Below are positions 1-7,559 of a DNA stretch of 59,388 nt, piece after piece. The translations under genes and the position numbers were made by a program. Location: assembly GCF_000331535.1 (NCBI RefSeq), contig NZ_AMZN01000052.1, positions 1 through 59,388 on the forward strand, in the 5' to 3' direction. The first letter of the stretch is position 1. Each line of letters starts with the position of its first letter. The notes beneath the pieces are model-generated. The model had not been told where the DNA came from, did not search any database, and was given only the letters and a program-made list of their open reading frames with translations. The DNA comes from Fulvivirga imtechensis AK7. Its GTDB lineage: Bacteria > Bacteroidota > Bacteroidia > Cytophagales > Cyclobacteriaceae.

Positions 1-1575
1 TCGGGCAGCGGCTCAGGCTGGTGGATAGATGTTTCCGAGAACAGCAGTTTCCCTGCCGATACAAGAACATTTCACAAACCGATAGATAATGTGACAGGTA
101 CCAGCAGCAGTGGCCTTTGCATATGGTATTACAATTGCGCTCAAACATTGGCTCTTCAGCCCGGTAAGACCTACTATTGGAGAATATGGAATGGGTCAAC
201 ACACACCAACGGTCAGTCCTTTACAGTACCTGGATGTAGCGGAGGAGGTGGCCAAACCATTTATGGTATTCACTTTTGGGCCTCAGGGGCTGGAAATTTA
301 ATGAATAATAAGAAGGGCTGGACATTGGAAGTGATCAACGCTGAGAACAATAATCCTCATGCCATAGATGGTTTGATCAATGCCATTAACAATGAAGGAG
401 CATATACTCCAATAGTTAGAATAAACTGGAACTACGGAAATACAATACCGAACCCCAGTTTACATCAAGAGTTCGCTAACAGATGTAGAAGTATTGTTAG
501 CAACCTGTATAATAACTATGGTGTGAAATACTTTCACATAGGCAATGAAATGAACCAGGACTACGAGTATGCGCCTGATGGTGACGGTAAAGGAGTACCT
601 GCCGATGAATATGCCAGTTGTTTTAAAACAGTTTATAGTACCGTAAAGGCTGCAGTGCCTGGCGCCCAGATACTTGTAGGTCCGGTGGCTAACTGGAATG
701 CTGTTGGTCAATATACCTGGACAGGACCAAGAGTTTATTACGACCAATATTTTGACCGTATAGTAAATCAAATTGGTGGACAGTGCGATGGGTATGCCAT
801 CCATACTTATGGCATGCATGGCAATGACAACCGCGATTGGTACACCACTCCTGACAGGCCTTTTGCTTTGCAAACCGCCCACCGGGCTCAGAATTCGTGG
901 GGTTTTGGATCCTATAAAGTGATGATGAAAGTACTTGCCAAATATTCATACGCACGGACAAAGCCGGTATTTATTACCGAGACCAATACTTATCACGGCC
1001 TCACAGGCCCGGAAGTAGTCAATGGAGATGCACCGGCATTTAGCTATCCATCAGGCTGGATGCAGCAATCTTTTAGTGAGATCAATAGCTGGAATACCAA
1101 CGCAGCAGGAGAAAATATCTACGGACAAAAAATCAATGCTCTCTGCTGGTTTGTATATGAGGATGACGGAATGTGGAGATATTTTGCCCTTGCTAATAAT
1201 TATGGTAATTTACCTACCGCCCGCAACGACTTTCAAAATGCAGTTAATTATAACTACGGTTCAAGCGTGTCCCGTATGAGTAATGAAGAACAGTTATCAA
1301 ACGGATTGATAGATGATGAGACTTTGTCGGAAGAGCTTCCCGGTGGGGTTTACATTTATCCTAACCCAGCAGAACATATACTGCATATCAAGTTGAAAAA
1401 TCCATCTGAAAAGGCTCATATCATGATTTACACCTTAACCGGAGAGGAGGTATACTCCATAACTTATCAGGGTGAGTTAATCAGTATACCTACATCAGCA
1501 TTGGAGTCAGGTGCCTACCTTGTAAAAGTGGTGACCACTGATGAGGTTAAAGTGAGTAAAGTACAGATAAAGTAG
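1..1575 (+). CDS. Secreted glycoside hydrolase-like protein with T9SS sorting domain (5' partial)
   Basis: The reading frame is open from base 1, so the N-terminus lies outside the window; a GTG at 91 is internal. The first ~80 residues look like an Ig/Fn3-type beta domain (PGKTYYWRIWNG) followed by a Ser/Gly-rich linker. From about base 265 comes a catalytic-like region with the marks of a clan GH-A TIM barrel: GNEMN with a candidate acid/base Glu at 547-549, and FITETN with a candidate nucleophile Glu at 979-981. The last ~75 residues (YIYPNPAEHILHIKL ... GAYLVKV) match a type A C-terminal signal for the type IX secretion system, so the protein is probably exported to the surface. The exact GH family and substrate cannot be read from the sequence. 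A hairpin follows the stop. Confidence 0.75.
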   Translation, partial: SGSGSGWWIDVSENSSFPADTRTFHKPIDNVTGTSSSGLCIWYYNCAQTLALQPGKTYYWRIWNGSTHTNGQSFTVPGCSGGGGQTIYGIHFWASGAGNLMNNKKGWTLEVINAENNNPHAIDGLINAINNEGAYTPIVRINWNYGNTIPNPSLHQEFANRCRSIVSNLYNNYGVKYFHIGNEMNQDYEYAPDGDGKGVPADEYASCFKTVYSTVKAAVPGAQILVGPVANWNAVGQYTWTGPRVYYDQYFDRIVNQIGGQCDGYAIHTYGMHGNDNRDWYTTPDRPFALQTAHRAQNSWGFGSYKVMMKVLAKYSYARTKPVFITETNTYHGLTGPEVVNGDAPAFSYPSGWMQQSFSEINSWNTNAAGENIYGQKINALCWFVYEDDGMWRYFALANNYGNLPTARNDFQNAVNYNYGSSVSRMSNEEQLSNGLIDDETLSEELPGGVYIYPNPAEHILHIKLKNPSEKAHIMIYTLTGEEVYSITYQGELISIPTSALESGAYLVKVVTTDEVKVSKVQIK

Positions 1576-1612
1576 AAACGTTATTTTTGAAATTGATATG
1601 AAGCATTTTCAT

Positions 1613-1637
1613 GGAGCCGTCTCATGTGGATGGCTCC
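1613..1637 (+). terminator. Likely terminator after the glycoside hydrolase gene
   Basis: A nine-pair stem with one G-U pair: GGAGCC at 1613-1618 pairs with GGCTCC at 1632-1637, with a 7-nt loop. It lies 38 bp after the stop codon. The T tract after it is short (TTTG), so termination may be weak. Confidence 0.45.
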
Positions 1638-1900
1638 TTTGAAAGTTCAATATCGAAATTCCTCCCAGAGAACTCTGATGCTTTCGAAGACGTGGCTTCC
1701 AATGGTTTTCAGGTTCAAATTAGCTTTACCTATTCCAAATCAATTAAATTTTAAGGTTAATATCTAACTTATGCCGATACATTTAAAACAGGTATCCATA
1801 TTAGCGTTGCACTAACCCACTATAAAGAGCTTTAATAATTCATATTCTCAGCGTCATCTGCCGGGTGACTCTGAGAGTGTGAAAGCTGCCAGCTCAACCT

Positions 1901-1991
1901 AACACCAAACATCAAACACCTAACACCAAACACCAAACATCAAAACATCAAACACCAAACATCAAACAGAAAACAAGAACAAAAAACAAAC
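1901..1991. repeat. 7-bp microsatellite-like repeat (CAAACAY)n
   Basis: About eleven imperfect units of CAAACAC or CAAACAT, with some slippage, in the 494-bp gap 1576-2069. It is low-complexity, A/C only on this strand, and open to no convincing ORF. It lies ~80 bp before the MscS start. The rest of the gap shows nothing recognisable apart from the hairpin at 1613-1637. Confidence 0.85.
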
Positions 1992-2069
1992 GCCACAGCC
2001 TGCCTGTTATTTTTTCGAATCTTCAGCCCCTATCGAATGTGACAGTATTTTTTAAATGGTCTCCCGGAT

Positions 2070-2990
2070 ATGCAGATGGATATAGTTGAATGGATCAATG
2101 AACATTGGGGAATTGCTCCTGAAATTCAACTGAAGGTATTCTATTCAGTGCTGGTATTATTTATTCTGACGGTATTGCGCCAGTTTCTGCAAAAAGCGGT
2201 GTTTTGGAGGGTAACGGATTTCAGGCAGAGGTACAACTGGAAGAGCAGCATCCGGTATACCTTTATTATTCTCGGAATAATAGTAATAAGCATTATCTGG
2301 GTGGAGGAAGTGGATTCTTTCGCTACTTTTTTCGGTTTGATCTCTGCTGGTTTGGCTGTGGCGCTGAAAGATCCGATCCTAAATCTGGCCGGTTGGCTTT
2401 TCATCCTTTTCAGGCGGCCTTTCGAGGTGGGTGACAGGATTCAGGTAGGCGATCAGGCCGGGGATGTAATAGATATCAGAGCTTTTCAGTTTACGCTCAA
2501 CGAAATTGGCAACTGGGTTGATTCTGACCAGAGTACCGGGCGGATAATTCATGTGCCGAACGGAAAGGTTTTTACCGAAGCGCAGTTTAACTACCATCAG
2601 GGATTTAGCCATATCTGGAATGAGATCCGGGTGATGATAACTTTTGAAAGTGACTGGGAAAAGGCGAAGGAAATCCTGGACCGGATAGTAGCCGCTCACG
2701 CTGAGACCTTTACTCAATCCGCCAAAAAGCACCTGCTTGAGGCATCTAAGAAGTTTATGATCTTTTACAATACTCTCTCACCAGTGGTGTATACTACAGT
2801 GAAGGATAATGGTGTAATGCTCACCATGCGCTATTTATGCCTCCCCAAAAAGCGCAGAGGCACGGAACATGCGATATGGGAAGATGTGCTTAAAGAGTTT
2901 CGCAAGCATGCCGATATAGACTTTGCTTACCCTACTCAAAGAATATACTTTAATCCGCAGGAAGGTAAGCAGAAGCAGGCTGATCAATAG
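2070..2990 (+). CDS. MscS-family mechanosensitive ion channel
   Basis: The 306-residue product is a small-conductance mechanosensitive channel protein that should sit in the inner membrane and release solutes on hypo-osmotic shock. Two N-terminal membrane segments (about residues 22-42 and 62-80) precede the pore helix region at ~88-115, which contains GLISAGLAVALKDPILNLAG, the Gly/Ala-rich TM3 signature of MscS. The cytoplasmic beta domain follows, with the typical FEVGDRIQVGDQAGDVIDI and HVPNG motifs. An in-frame ATG 6 bp downstream is an alternative start. The stop codon abuts that of the convergent DoxX gene without any spacer. Confidence 0.9.
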   Translation: MQMDIVEWINEHWGIAPEIQLKVFYSVLVLFILTVLRQFLQKAVFWRVTDFRQRYNWKSSIRYTFIILGIIVISIIWVEEVDSFATFFGLISAGLAVALKDPILNLAGWLFILFRRPFEVGDRIQVGDQAGDVIDIRAFQFTLNEIGNWVDSDQSTGRIIHVPNGKVFTEAQFNYHQGFSHIWNEIRVMITFESDWEKAKEILDRIVAAHAETFTQSAKKHLLEASKKFMIFYNTLSPVVYTTVKDNGVMLTMRYLCLPKKRRGTEHAIWEDVLKEFRKHADIDFAYPTQRIYFNPQEGKQKQADQ

Positions 2991-3383
2991 CTACTTCCCC
3001 GGAGTAACAGCTAACTTGCCGGGTCCGTAGGTAAGCAAAAATAAGCTTACCACCAGCAGGTGAAGGGCGGGAGCCAGGTTGAGGTAAGCGTCACCCCAGT
3101 GTACAAATATCAGTGCTACCATAAAATTGCCGACCATGATCAGTGCGGCTATCCTGGTATAAAACCCCAATATGTACATAATGCCGCAGGCAAACTGTGC
3201 CACCACGGACACCACAGCGCTCACCAGTGGAAAAGGAAAGTGATGCCCCTCAAGGAAGGTGGAGAATTCAAGCATTCTGTCCCAACTGAATATGTTGTCT
3301 TGAGTGCCATAGATCAGCCTGGCGCCAAAAGCCAACCGAATAATTAAGAGGGCATGGTCGCTAAATTTATTTAATTTATGCAT
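2991..3383 (-). CDS. DoxX family membrane protein
   Basis: A 130-residue, four-helix membrane protein of the DoxX/DoxD-like family. The family signature region LLIIRLAFGARLIYG opens the protein, and three more hydrophobic helices follow, including QFACGIMYILGFYTRIAALI. The function of most DoxX proteins is not established; some take part in redox homeostasis. The frame is open 67 codons further upstream (to 3584), but the extra sequence is polar, unlike the family, and overlaps the likely promoter region, so I place the start at the ATG at 3383; the ATG at 3413 is the next best choice. Confidence 0.75.
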   Translation of the reverse strand: MHKLNKFSDHALLIIRLAFGARLIYGTQDNIFSWDRMLEFSTFLEGHHFPFPLVSAVVSVVAQFACGIMYILGFYTRIAALIMVGNFMVALIFVHWGDAYLNLAPALHLLVVSLFLLTYGPGKLAVTPGK

Positions 3384-3624
3384 AGTGGTGGAATTGAATA
3401 CATCAATTTGCATATTAGTACCGATATCAGCAATAAAAATGTTACGGAAGGTTGGTGTATATCTTACCCGGATCTGAAATTCCTTCCACAGGTATACATC
3501 CTCTAATGAGGATTTTGCAACTATTAGTACATTTATAGCTAAAGGAACATTTATTGCCTTGATGAAAGATAAATAGACATACAACCATGATTGGCAATAT
3601 TGCTGACCGGTGAAAAAAATAAAT

Positions 3625-4056
3625 ATGGCAATTAATCAGAACATTCTTGTTACCGCAGATGCCGTTGTTTTCGGCAAGGAAAATTCAAAATGCGGGTATT
3701 TGCTTCTTATAGAACGAAAGAATGAACCTTTTCAGCAGTGTTGGGCATTTCCCGGTGGTTTTGTAGAGGATGATGAAGACCTCCGGCTGGCAGCCGCCAG
3801 GGAGCTGGAGGAGGAAACGGGACTCAAAATTTCTGAAGATAAGTTCAGGCAGGTGGGAGCCTGGGGCACCCCCGGGCGCGATCCCAGAGGTAGAACGGTG
3901 ACCATAGTATTTACCGCGGAAGTTGATATTAACGATCATCAGCTACAGGCAGCCGATGATGCCTCCGATGTTAAGTGGTGGCCGCTGGATAAACTCCCCA
4001 AACTGGCCTTTGATCACCAGGAAATACTTGATGCGGTGCTTAAAACGTGTTATTAA
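3625..4056 (+). CDS. NUDIX hydrolase
   Basis: A 143-residue Nudix enzyme, which hydrolyses a nucleoside diphosphate linked to another moiety. The Nudix box is complete: GGFVEDDEDLRLAAARELEE followed by ETGL. The sequence around it (FPGG, WGTPGRDPRGRTVTIVF) resembles ADP-ribose pyrophosphatases and the ligand domain of NrtR regulators, but no winged-helix domain follows, so it is an enzyme only. The frame also has a GTG at 3610; the ATG at 3625 gives the expected N-terminus. The substrate cannot be fixed from sequence. Confidence 0.88.
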   Translation: MAINQNILVTADAVVFGKENSKCGYLLLIERKNEPFQQCWAFPGGFVEDDEDLRLAAARELEEETGLKISEDKFRQVGAWGTPGRDPRGRTVTIVFTAEVDINDHQLQAADDASDVKWWPLDKLPKLAFDHQEILDAVLKTCY

Positions 4057-4078
4057 CTCCGCGTTAATGTAGTACGGC

Positions 4079-4305
4079 TTAGTCCACATTTTTTATAATT
4101 TCATGAATATTATCGTAAGCAACCCAAATAGTGTTTCTACTGTGCTTATACTTCAGCCTGTTCAGGGGTGAGGTGATAAACTCAAAGGGAATACTATAAG
4201 TTAACGGCTATGGGCCTCGAGAAATCTCCTCAGTAATTGCCTTTTCTGTTGTTTGACAGAATTATGTGCCATAAGAGTAATAATTCCGGGTACATAAACT
4301 GTTTC
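4079..4305 (-). pseudogene. Frameshifted remnant of an unrecognised gene
   Basis: Reading the minus strand from 4305, a frame of 34 codons (ETVYVPGIITLMAHN ... LLRRFLEAHSR) ends in a stop. A second frame, open from 4207 to a stop at 4079, continues with SIPFEFITSPLNRLKYKHSR ... IIKNVD. Both stretches have protein-like composition and join with a single frame change near 4205, so they look like the decayed 3' end of one gene. I do not recognise the family. The remnant lies next to a REP-like inverted pair. Confidence is low because both pieces are short. Confidence 0.3.
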
Positions 4306-4414
4306 TTAAGAGACAAAAAAGTAAGACAACGCCTATGGAAAAGCCAAAATCGATACAAAATGCAATCTGAACATCAGAATCCAGCAGTCTCATTATCAAT
4401 TTGTTATGTAAACT

Positions 4415-4497
4415 TGTCATTGGTGCCCCAGGGAGGGATCTATGCACAAATAACTGCTTCAAAGGTGTATAGATCTCTCCCCGGGGTCGAGATGACA
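4415..4497. repeat. REP-like inverted repeat pair
   Basis: Two ~33-bp units face each other: 4415-4448 (TGTCAT ... CCCCAGGGAGGGATCTAT) and the complement of 4466-4497 (TGTCATCTCGACCCCGGGGA ...). They agree at about 26 of 34 positions and are 17 bp apart. The pattern TGTCAT..CGAC...GGGAGNGATCTATACA resembles dispersed intergenic palindromes I recall from other Bacteroidota genomes. The 596-bp gap 4057-4652 otherwise holds only the gene remnant to the left and the thioredoxin terminator to the right. Confidence 0.6.
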
Positions 4498-4599
4498 TTA
4501 ACTAAAGAGGGCGCATAGTTAGTACAGACCTTTACGGAGAGATGTTAATGTAGGATATCCTGCCCTAAAAACAGTTGATCCTACAGCCACTACAAAAAA

Positions 4600-4630
4600 A
4601 TAAGGGTAACTGAAGATCAGCTACCCTTAT
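4600..4630 (-). terminator. Rho-independent terminator of trxA
   Basis: ATAAGGGTAACT (4600-4611) and AGCTACCCTTAT (4619-4630) form a 12-bp stem with one mismatch and a 7-nt loop. On the minus strand the stem is followed by a run of T. It lies 23 bp after the thioredoxin stop codon. Confidence 0.8.
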
Positions 4631-4652
4631 CAATGATTTTTATATTTTCTGG

Positions 4653-4976
4653 TTATGCCAGTTGAGCATCTAGCTTTTGTGATAGTACGCCTTTAGGCAC
4701 TGCACCCACCTGCTTGTCTACCACTTCGCCACCTTTGAATACCAAAAGTGTAGGAATACTTCTAATTCCAAATTTAGCCGATACATTAGGGTTTTCGTCT
4801 ACGTTTACTTTTCCTATTACAGCCTTGCCATCATAGTCACCTGCTAATTCCTCAACAACCGGTCCTATCATTTTACAAGGGCCACACCATTCAGCCCAAA
4901 AATCTACAAGAACAGGCTTGTCACTGTTGATGATTTCTTCAAAGTTCGCATCGGTGATTTCTATTGCTTTGCTCAT
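4653..4976 (-). CDS. trxA: Thioredoxin
   Basis: A 107-residue cytoplasmic thioredoxin that reduces protein disulfides. The active site is AEWCGPCK with Cys31 and Cys34, preceded by the conserved VLVDFWA strand; the cis-proline loop RSIPTLLVF and the GGE/V-G-A-x-PK C-terminal pattern are all present. Length and layout are those of a stand-alone thioredoxin. The gene is monocistronic: a TATATTTG box lies upstream and a strong terminator follows. Confidence 0.96.
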   Translation of the reverse strand: MSKAIEITDANFEEIINSDKPVLVDFWAEWCGPCKMIGPVVEELAGDYDGKAVIGKVNVDENPNVSAKFGIRSIPTLLVFKGGEVVDKQVGAVPKGVLSQKLDAQLA

Positions 4977-5030
4977 TATATTTTTAATTTATAGGTATAA
5001 AATTTTTGTAACCTGTACAATGTTCCAACG

Positions 5031-5038
5031 CAAATATA
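5031..5038 (-). promoter_or_regulatory. Bacteroidota-type -7 box for trxA
   Basis: Minus-strand TATATTTG is an exact match to TAnnTTTG, about 55 bp before the trxA ATG. I do not see a clear -33 TTTG element at the usual spacing. Confidence 0.45.
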
Positions 5039-5254
5039 ACGCTTTTTGTTTCCCCTGGTAGTTGCTGCTTCCATAATTATTATCAATGGTCCGATAGTTG
5101 ACAGTTATCATCTTCAGAAACGATTTACAATGCCATAGCTGAAGGATAATTATAATTTTTTAAGATGGAATAACAAATCGTGTGAATCCGTTATACCTTT
5201 AGTAAACATTTAAGCCTTAGAAGCTTTTGTAGTGTAGTAGAAAATGTAAAGACA

Positions 5255-6355
5255 GTGAAACAGCTTCCAAAATCAATACAAGTTACCAATATACTCTTCA
5301 TGATCTGCCTGTTGCTGGCGCTGCTGATCATAGGCCGTGAATTTTTGTATCCGATATTTCTGGCAATACTATTTGCTTACCTGCTTTTTCCGCTGGCTGC
5401 CCTCCTGGAAAAATGGCGTTTTCCACGAGTGCTAGCCATACTTTCTTCCATAATTTTAGGTATGGCTGTTATAGGAGGTGCTATGTACTTTTTTTATCAG
5501 CAGCTTAAGGTTTTTCTGAATGACTTTCCTGAACTCAAGGAACAGGCTTACAGCAATCTGGACGCTTTGCAGCGCAAAATTGATCTGGTTACCGAAAATA
5601 ATAATGAGCAGCGGTGGTGGCTTCGCGAGCGAATTGGTGAACTTATCAATAACAGTGGCAACTTATTTAATACTATTTTCAGCGCTACTACCGGTACGGC
5701 TGTTAAGATGGGCCTGCAGCCGGTGTTTGTATTCTTCATGCTCTACTATCGCGAACGCTTTAAAAAGTTCATATACATTGTGTTCGGAGAGCACAGCTAC
5801 GGTAAGGTACGACAAATTCTGGGTGAGGTGTCAGAGGTTACCAAAAACTATATCAGTGGCGTTTTTATCGTGGTTTTTATTCTTTGTTTCCTCAATTCTT
5901 TTGGCCTGATGATCGTAGGAGTGGAGTATGCTGTTATGTTCGGAATATTATCTGCTGTAATGAATTTCATCCCATATTTCGGTACGCTGATTGGCGCAAT
6001 ATTTCCTTTGGCCTATACACTGGTTTCGGACGAACCTGCAAATGCTGTCGGGGTGGTGATATTGTTTATGATTATTCAGTTTACGGAAAATAACATTCTT
6101 ACGCCAAATATCACTGGCGGCCGGGTTGCCATCAATCCATTCTTTACCATACTGGTGATCATAGCAGGAGGGATGGTATGGGGGATCCCGGGTATGTTTA
6201 TGAGTGTTCCCTATGCGGGGATGGCAAAGGTGGTGTGCAGCCATATTCCCGGACTTCGTCCTATTGCCTTTCTTATTTCCAGAAATAAAGGGTCGCAGTT
6301 GCGGAACGGCTGGAAAATAATTAAGGGCTGGTTTGCCGGAAGGAGAAAAGCCTGA
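5255..6355 (+). CDS. AI-2E family transporter (PerM/YdiK-like permease)
   Basis: A 366-residue integral membrane protein of the AI-2 exporter family. It starts at GTG; no ATG lies nearby in frame. Hydrophobic helices occupy roughly residues 11-30, 33-50 and 58-82, then a polar, partly coiled region to ~150, then five more helices, with the family-typical FIPYFGTLIGAIFP and ENNILTPNITGGRVAINPF. Family members export autoinducer-2 in E. coli or act as Na/H antiporters elsewhere, so the substrate is open. The stop codon abuts that of the convergent receiver-kinase gene. Confidence 0.85.
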   Translation: MKQLPKSIQVTNILFMICLLLALLIIGREFLYPIFLAILFAYLLFPLAALLEKWRFPRVLAILSSIILGMAVIGGAMYFFYQQLKVFLNDFPELKEQAYSNLDALQRKIDLVTENNNEQRWWLRERIGELINNSGNLFNTIFSATTGTAVKMGLQPVFVFFMLYYRERFKKFIYIVFGEHSYGKVRQILGEVSEVTKNYISGVFIVVFILCFLNSFGLMIVGVEYAVMFGILSAVMNFIPYFGTLIGAIFPLAYTLVSDEPANAVGVVILFMIIQFTENNILTPNITGGRVAINPFFTILVIIAGGMVWGIPGMFMSVPYAGMAKVVCSHIPGLRPIAFLISRNKGSQLRNGWKIIKGWFAGRRKA

Positions 6356-7555
6356 CTATGGCTGGTTTAGGGTAACAGTAAATGTAGTACCCATGCCTTT
6401 GAGGCTCGCCACTTCAATAGAGCCACTGTTCTTCTCCACGAACTCTTTGCAAAGGATTAATCCCAATCCGGTACCTTTTTCACCTGCTGTGCCTTTGGTG
6501 CTTTGATTGTCCCCGATATTGAATAGGGTGGTAAGCTTTTCTATGCTCATGCCTACTCCGGTATCGGCTACTACAATTTCGGCCTTCGACTTATCAATAG
6601 CTTTTGTCGTGACAGATACTTTGCCTCCCGGTTCTGTAAATTTAATGGCATTGCTTATGAGATTGCGCAGAACAAGTTTCAGATGATCTTCATCCGCATA
6701 TACTTTCAGTCCATCGGCCAAATCCATCTCCAGGTTGATGTTTTTATTGCCAGCAACGGCAGCTAGTTGTGTGAGTATTTTTTCTATTACCGCATTGACG
6801 TCTACCTCTGTTGGGTTGAGGTTGGCCTTGTTCATCTGGGAATAAGCCCAGGTAAGCAGGTTCTCTATGAGCGATAAAACATTTTTGACCGACTTGTTTA
6901 GTTCTTTGGAGTATTCGGCCACTTTCTCAGGAGGTAATTGTTTCCCGTTGCCGGCCAGTATTTCGGAAAAGCCGGCAAGCGCACTGATCGGGCTGCGGAG
7001 ATCATGCGCGACAATGGAAAAAAACTTGTCTTTTGTGGCATTGAGTTCCTCCAATTCGTTGTTTTGTACATTTATTTCTTCTAAAGCCTGCTCCAGCTCG
7101 GCTGTTCTTTCTACCACCTTCTGTTCCAACTGTTCATTGATATCTTTTAATTCCTGTACCAGCGCCTGGTTGTTCTTCCTCAGGGTCAGGGCTTCCAGTG
7201 CATTATCAATGGTCATTTTTAGCTCATCTTTGTCCCATGGTTTAGTAATGTACCGATACACTTTTCCTGAATTGATGGCCTCGATAATAGCCGATACATC
7301 GCTAAACCCGGTAAGGATCATTCTGATCGCAAGCAGGTCTTCGGGGAGCTGTTTCAAAAATTCAATGCCTGTCATGCCGGGCATTCGCTGGTCAGTGATG
7401 ATGACCGATATATCATTCTCCTGGATTATTTTTAGGCCATCAGCAGCAGATGAAGCTGTGTATATCTCATAAAATCTGCGAAACGATGACTTAAAAACGA
7501 TCAGGTTGTTTTCCTCATCATCTACATATAATATCTTCGGCTTATTTTCTACCAT
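6356..7555 (-). CDS. Receiver-histidine kinase hybrid
   Basis: A 399-residue cytoplasmic signalling protein. Residues ~7-120 are a receiver domain with the acidic pocket (YVDDEE), the phospho-acceptor Asp55 in VIITDQRMPG and Lys105 in ITKPW. A coiled coil at ~125-170 leads to a HisKA domain with His184 in FFSIVAHDLRSP, and an HATPase with N box (NLISNAIKFT), G1 DTGVGM (331-336) and G2 GTGLGL (361-366). It has no membrane segment, so its input is probably phosphotransfer to the N-terminal receiver. It starts 4 bp after the stop of the propeller kinase, its likely partner. Confidence 0.9.
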   Translation of the reverse strand: MVENKPKILYVDDEENNLIVFKSSFRRFYEIYTASSAADGLKIIQENDISVIITDQRMPGMTGIEFLKQLPEDLLAIRMILTGFSDVSAIIEAINSGKVYRYITKPWDKDELKMTIDNALEALTLRKNNQALVQELKDINEQLEQKVVERTAELEQALEEINVQNNELEELNATKDKFFSIVAHDLRSPISALAGFSEILAGNGKQLPPEKVAEYSKELNKSVKNVLSLIENLLTWAYSQMNKANLNPTEVDVNAVIEKILTQLAAVAGNKNINLEMDLADGLKVYADEDHLKLVLRNLISNAIKFTEPGGKVSVTTKAIDKSKAEIVVADTGVGMSIEKLTTLFNIGDNQSTKGTAGEKGTGLGLILCKEFVEKNSGSIEVASLKGMGTTFTVTLNQP

Positions 7556-7559
7556 ATTC

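Noticed and set aside
1901-1991. CRISPR array
   Set aside because: Units are 7 bp with no spacers, so it is a microsatellite.
4237-4518. 93-residue plus-strand ORF
   Set aside because: It runs through the REP-like palindrome and over the minus-strand remnant and has no protein-like pattern.
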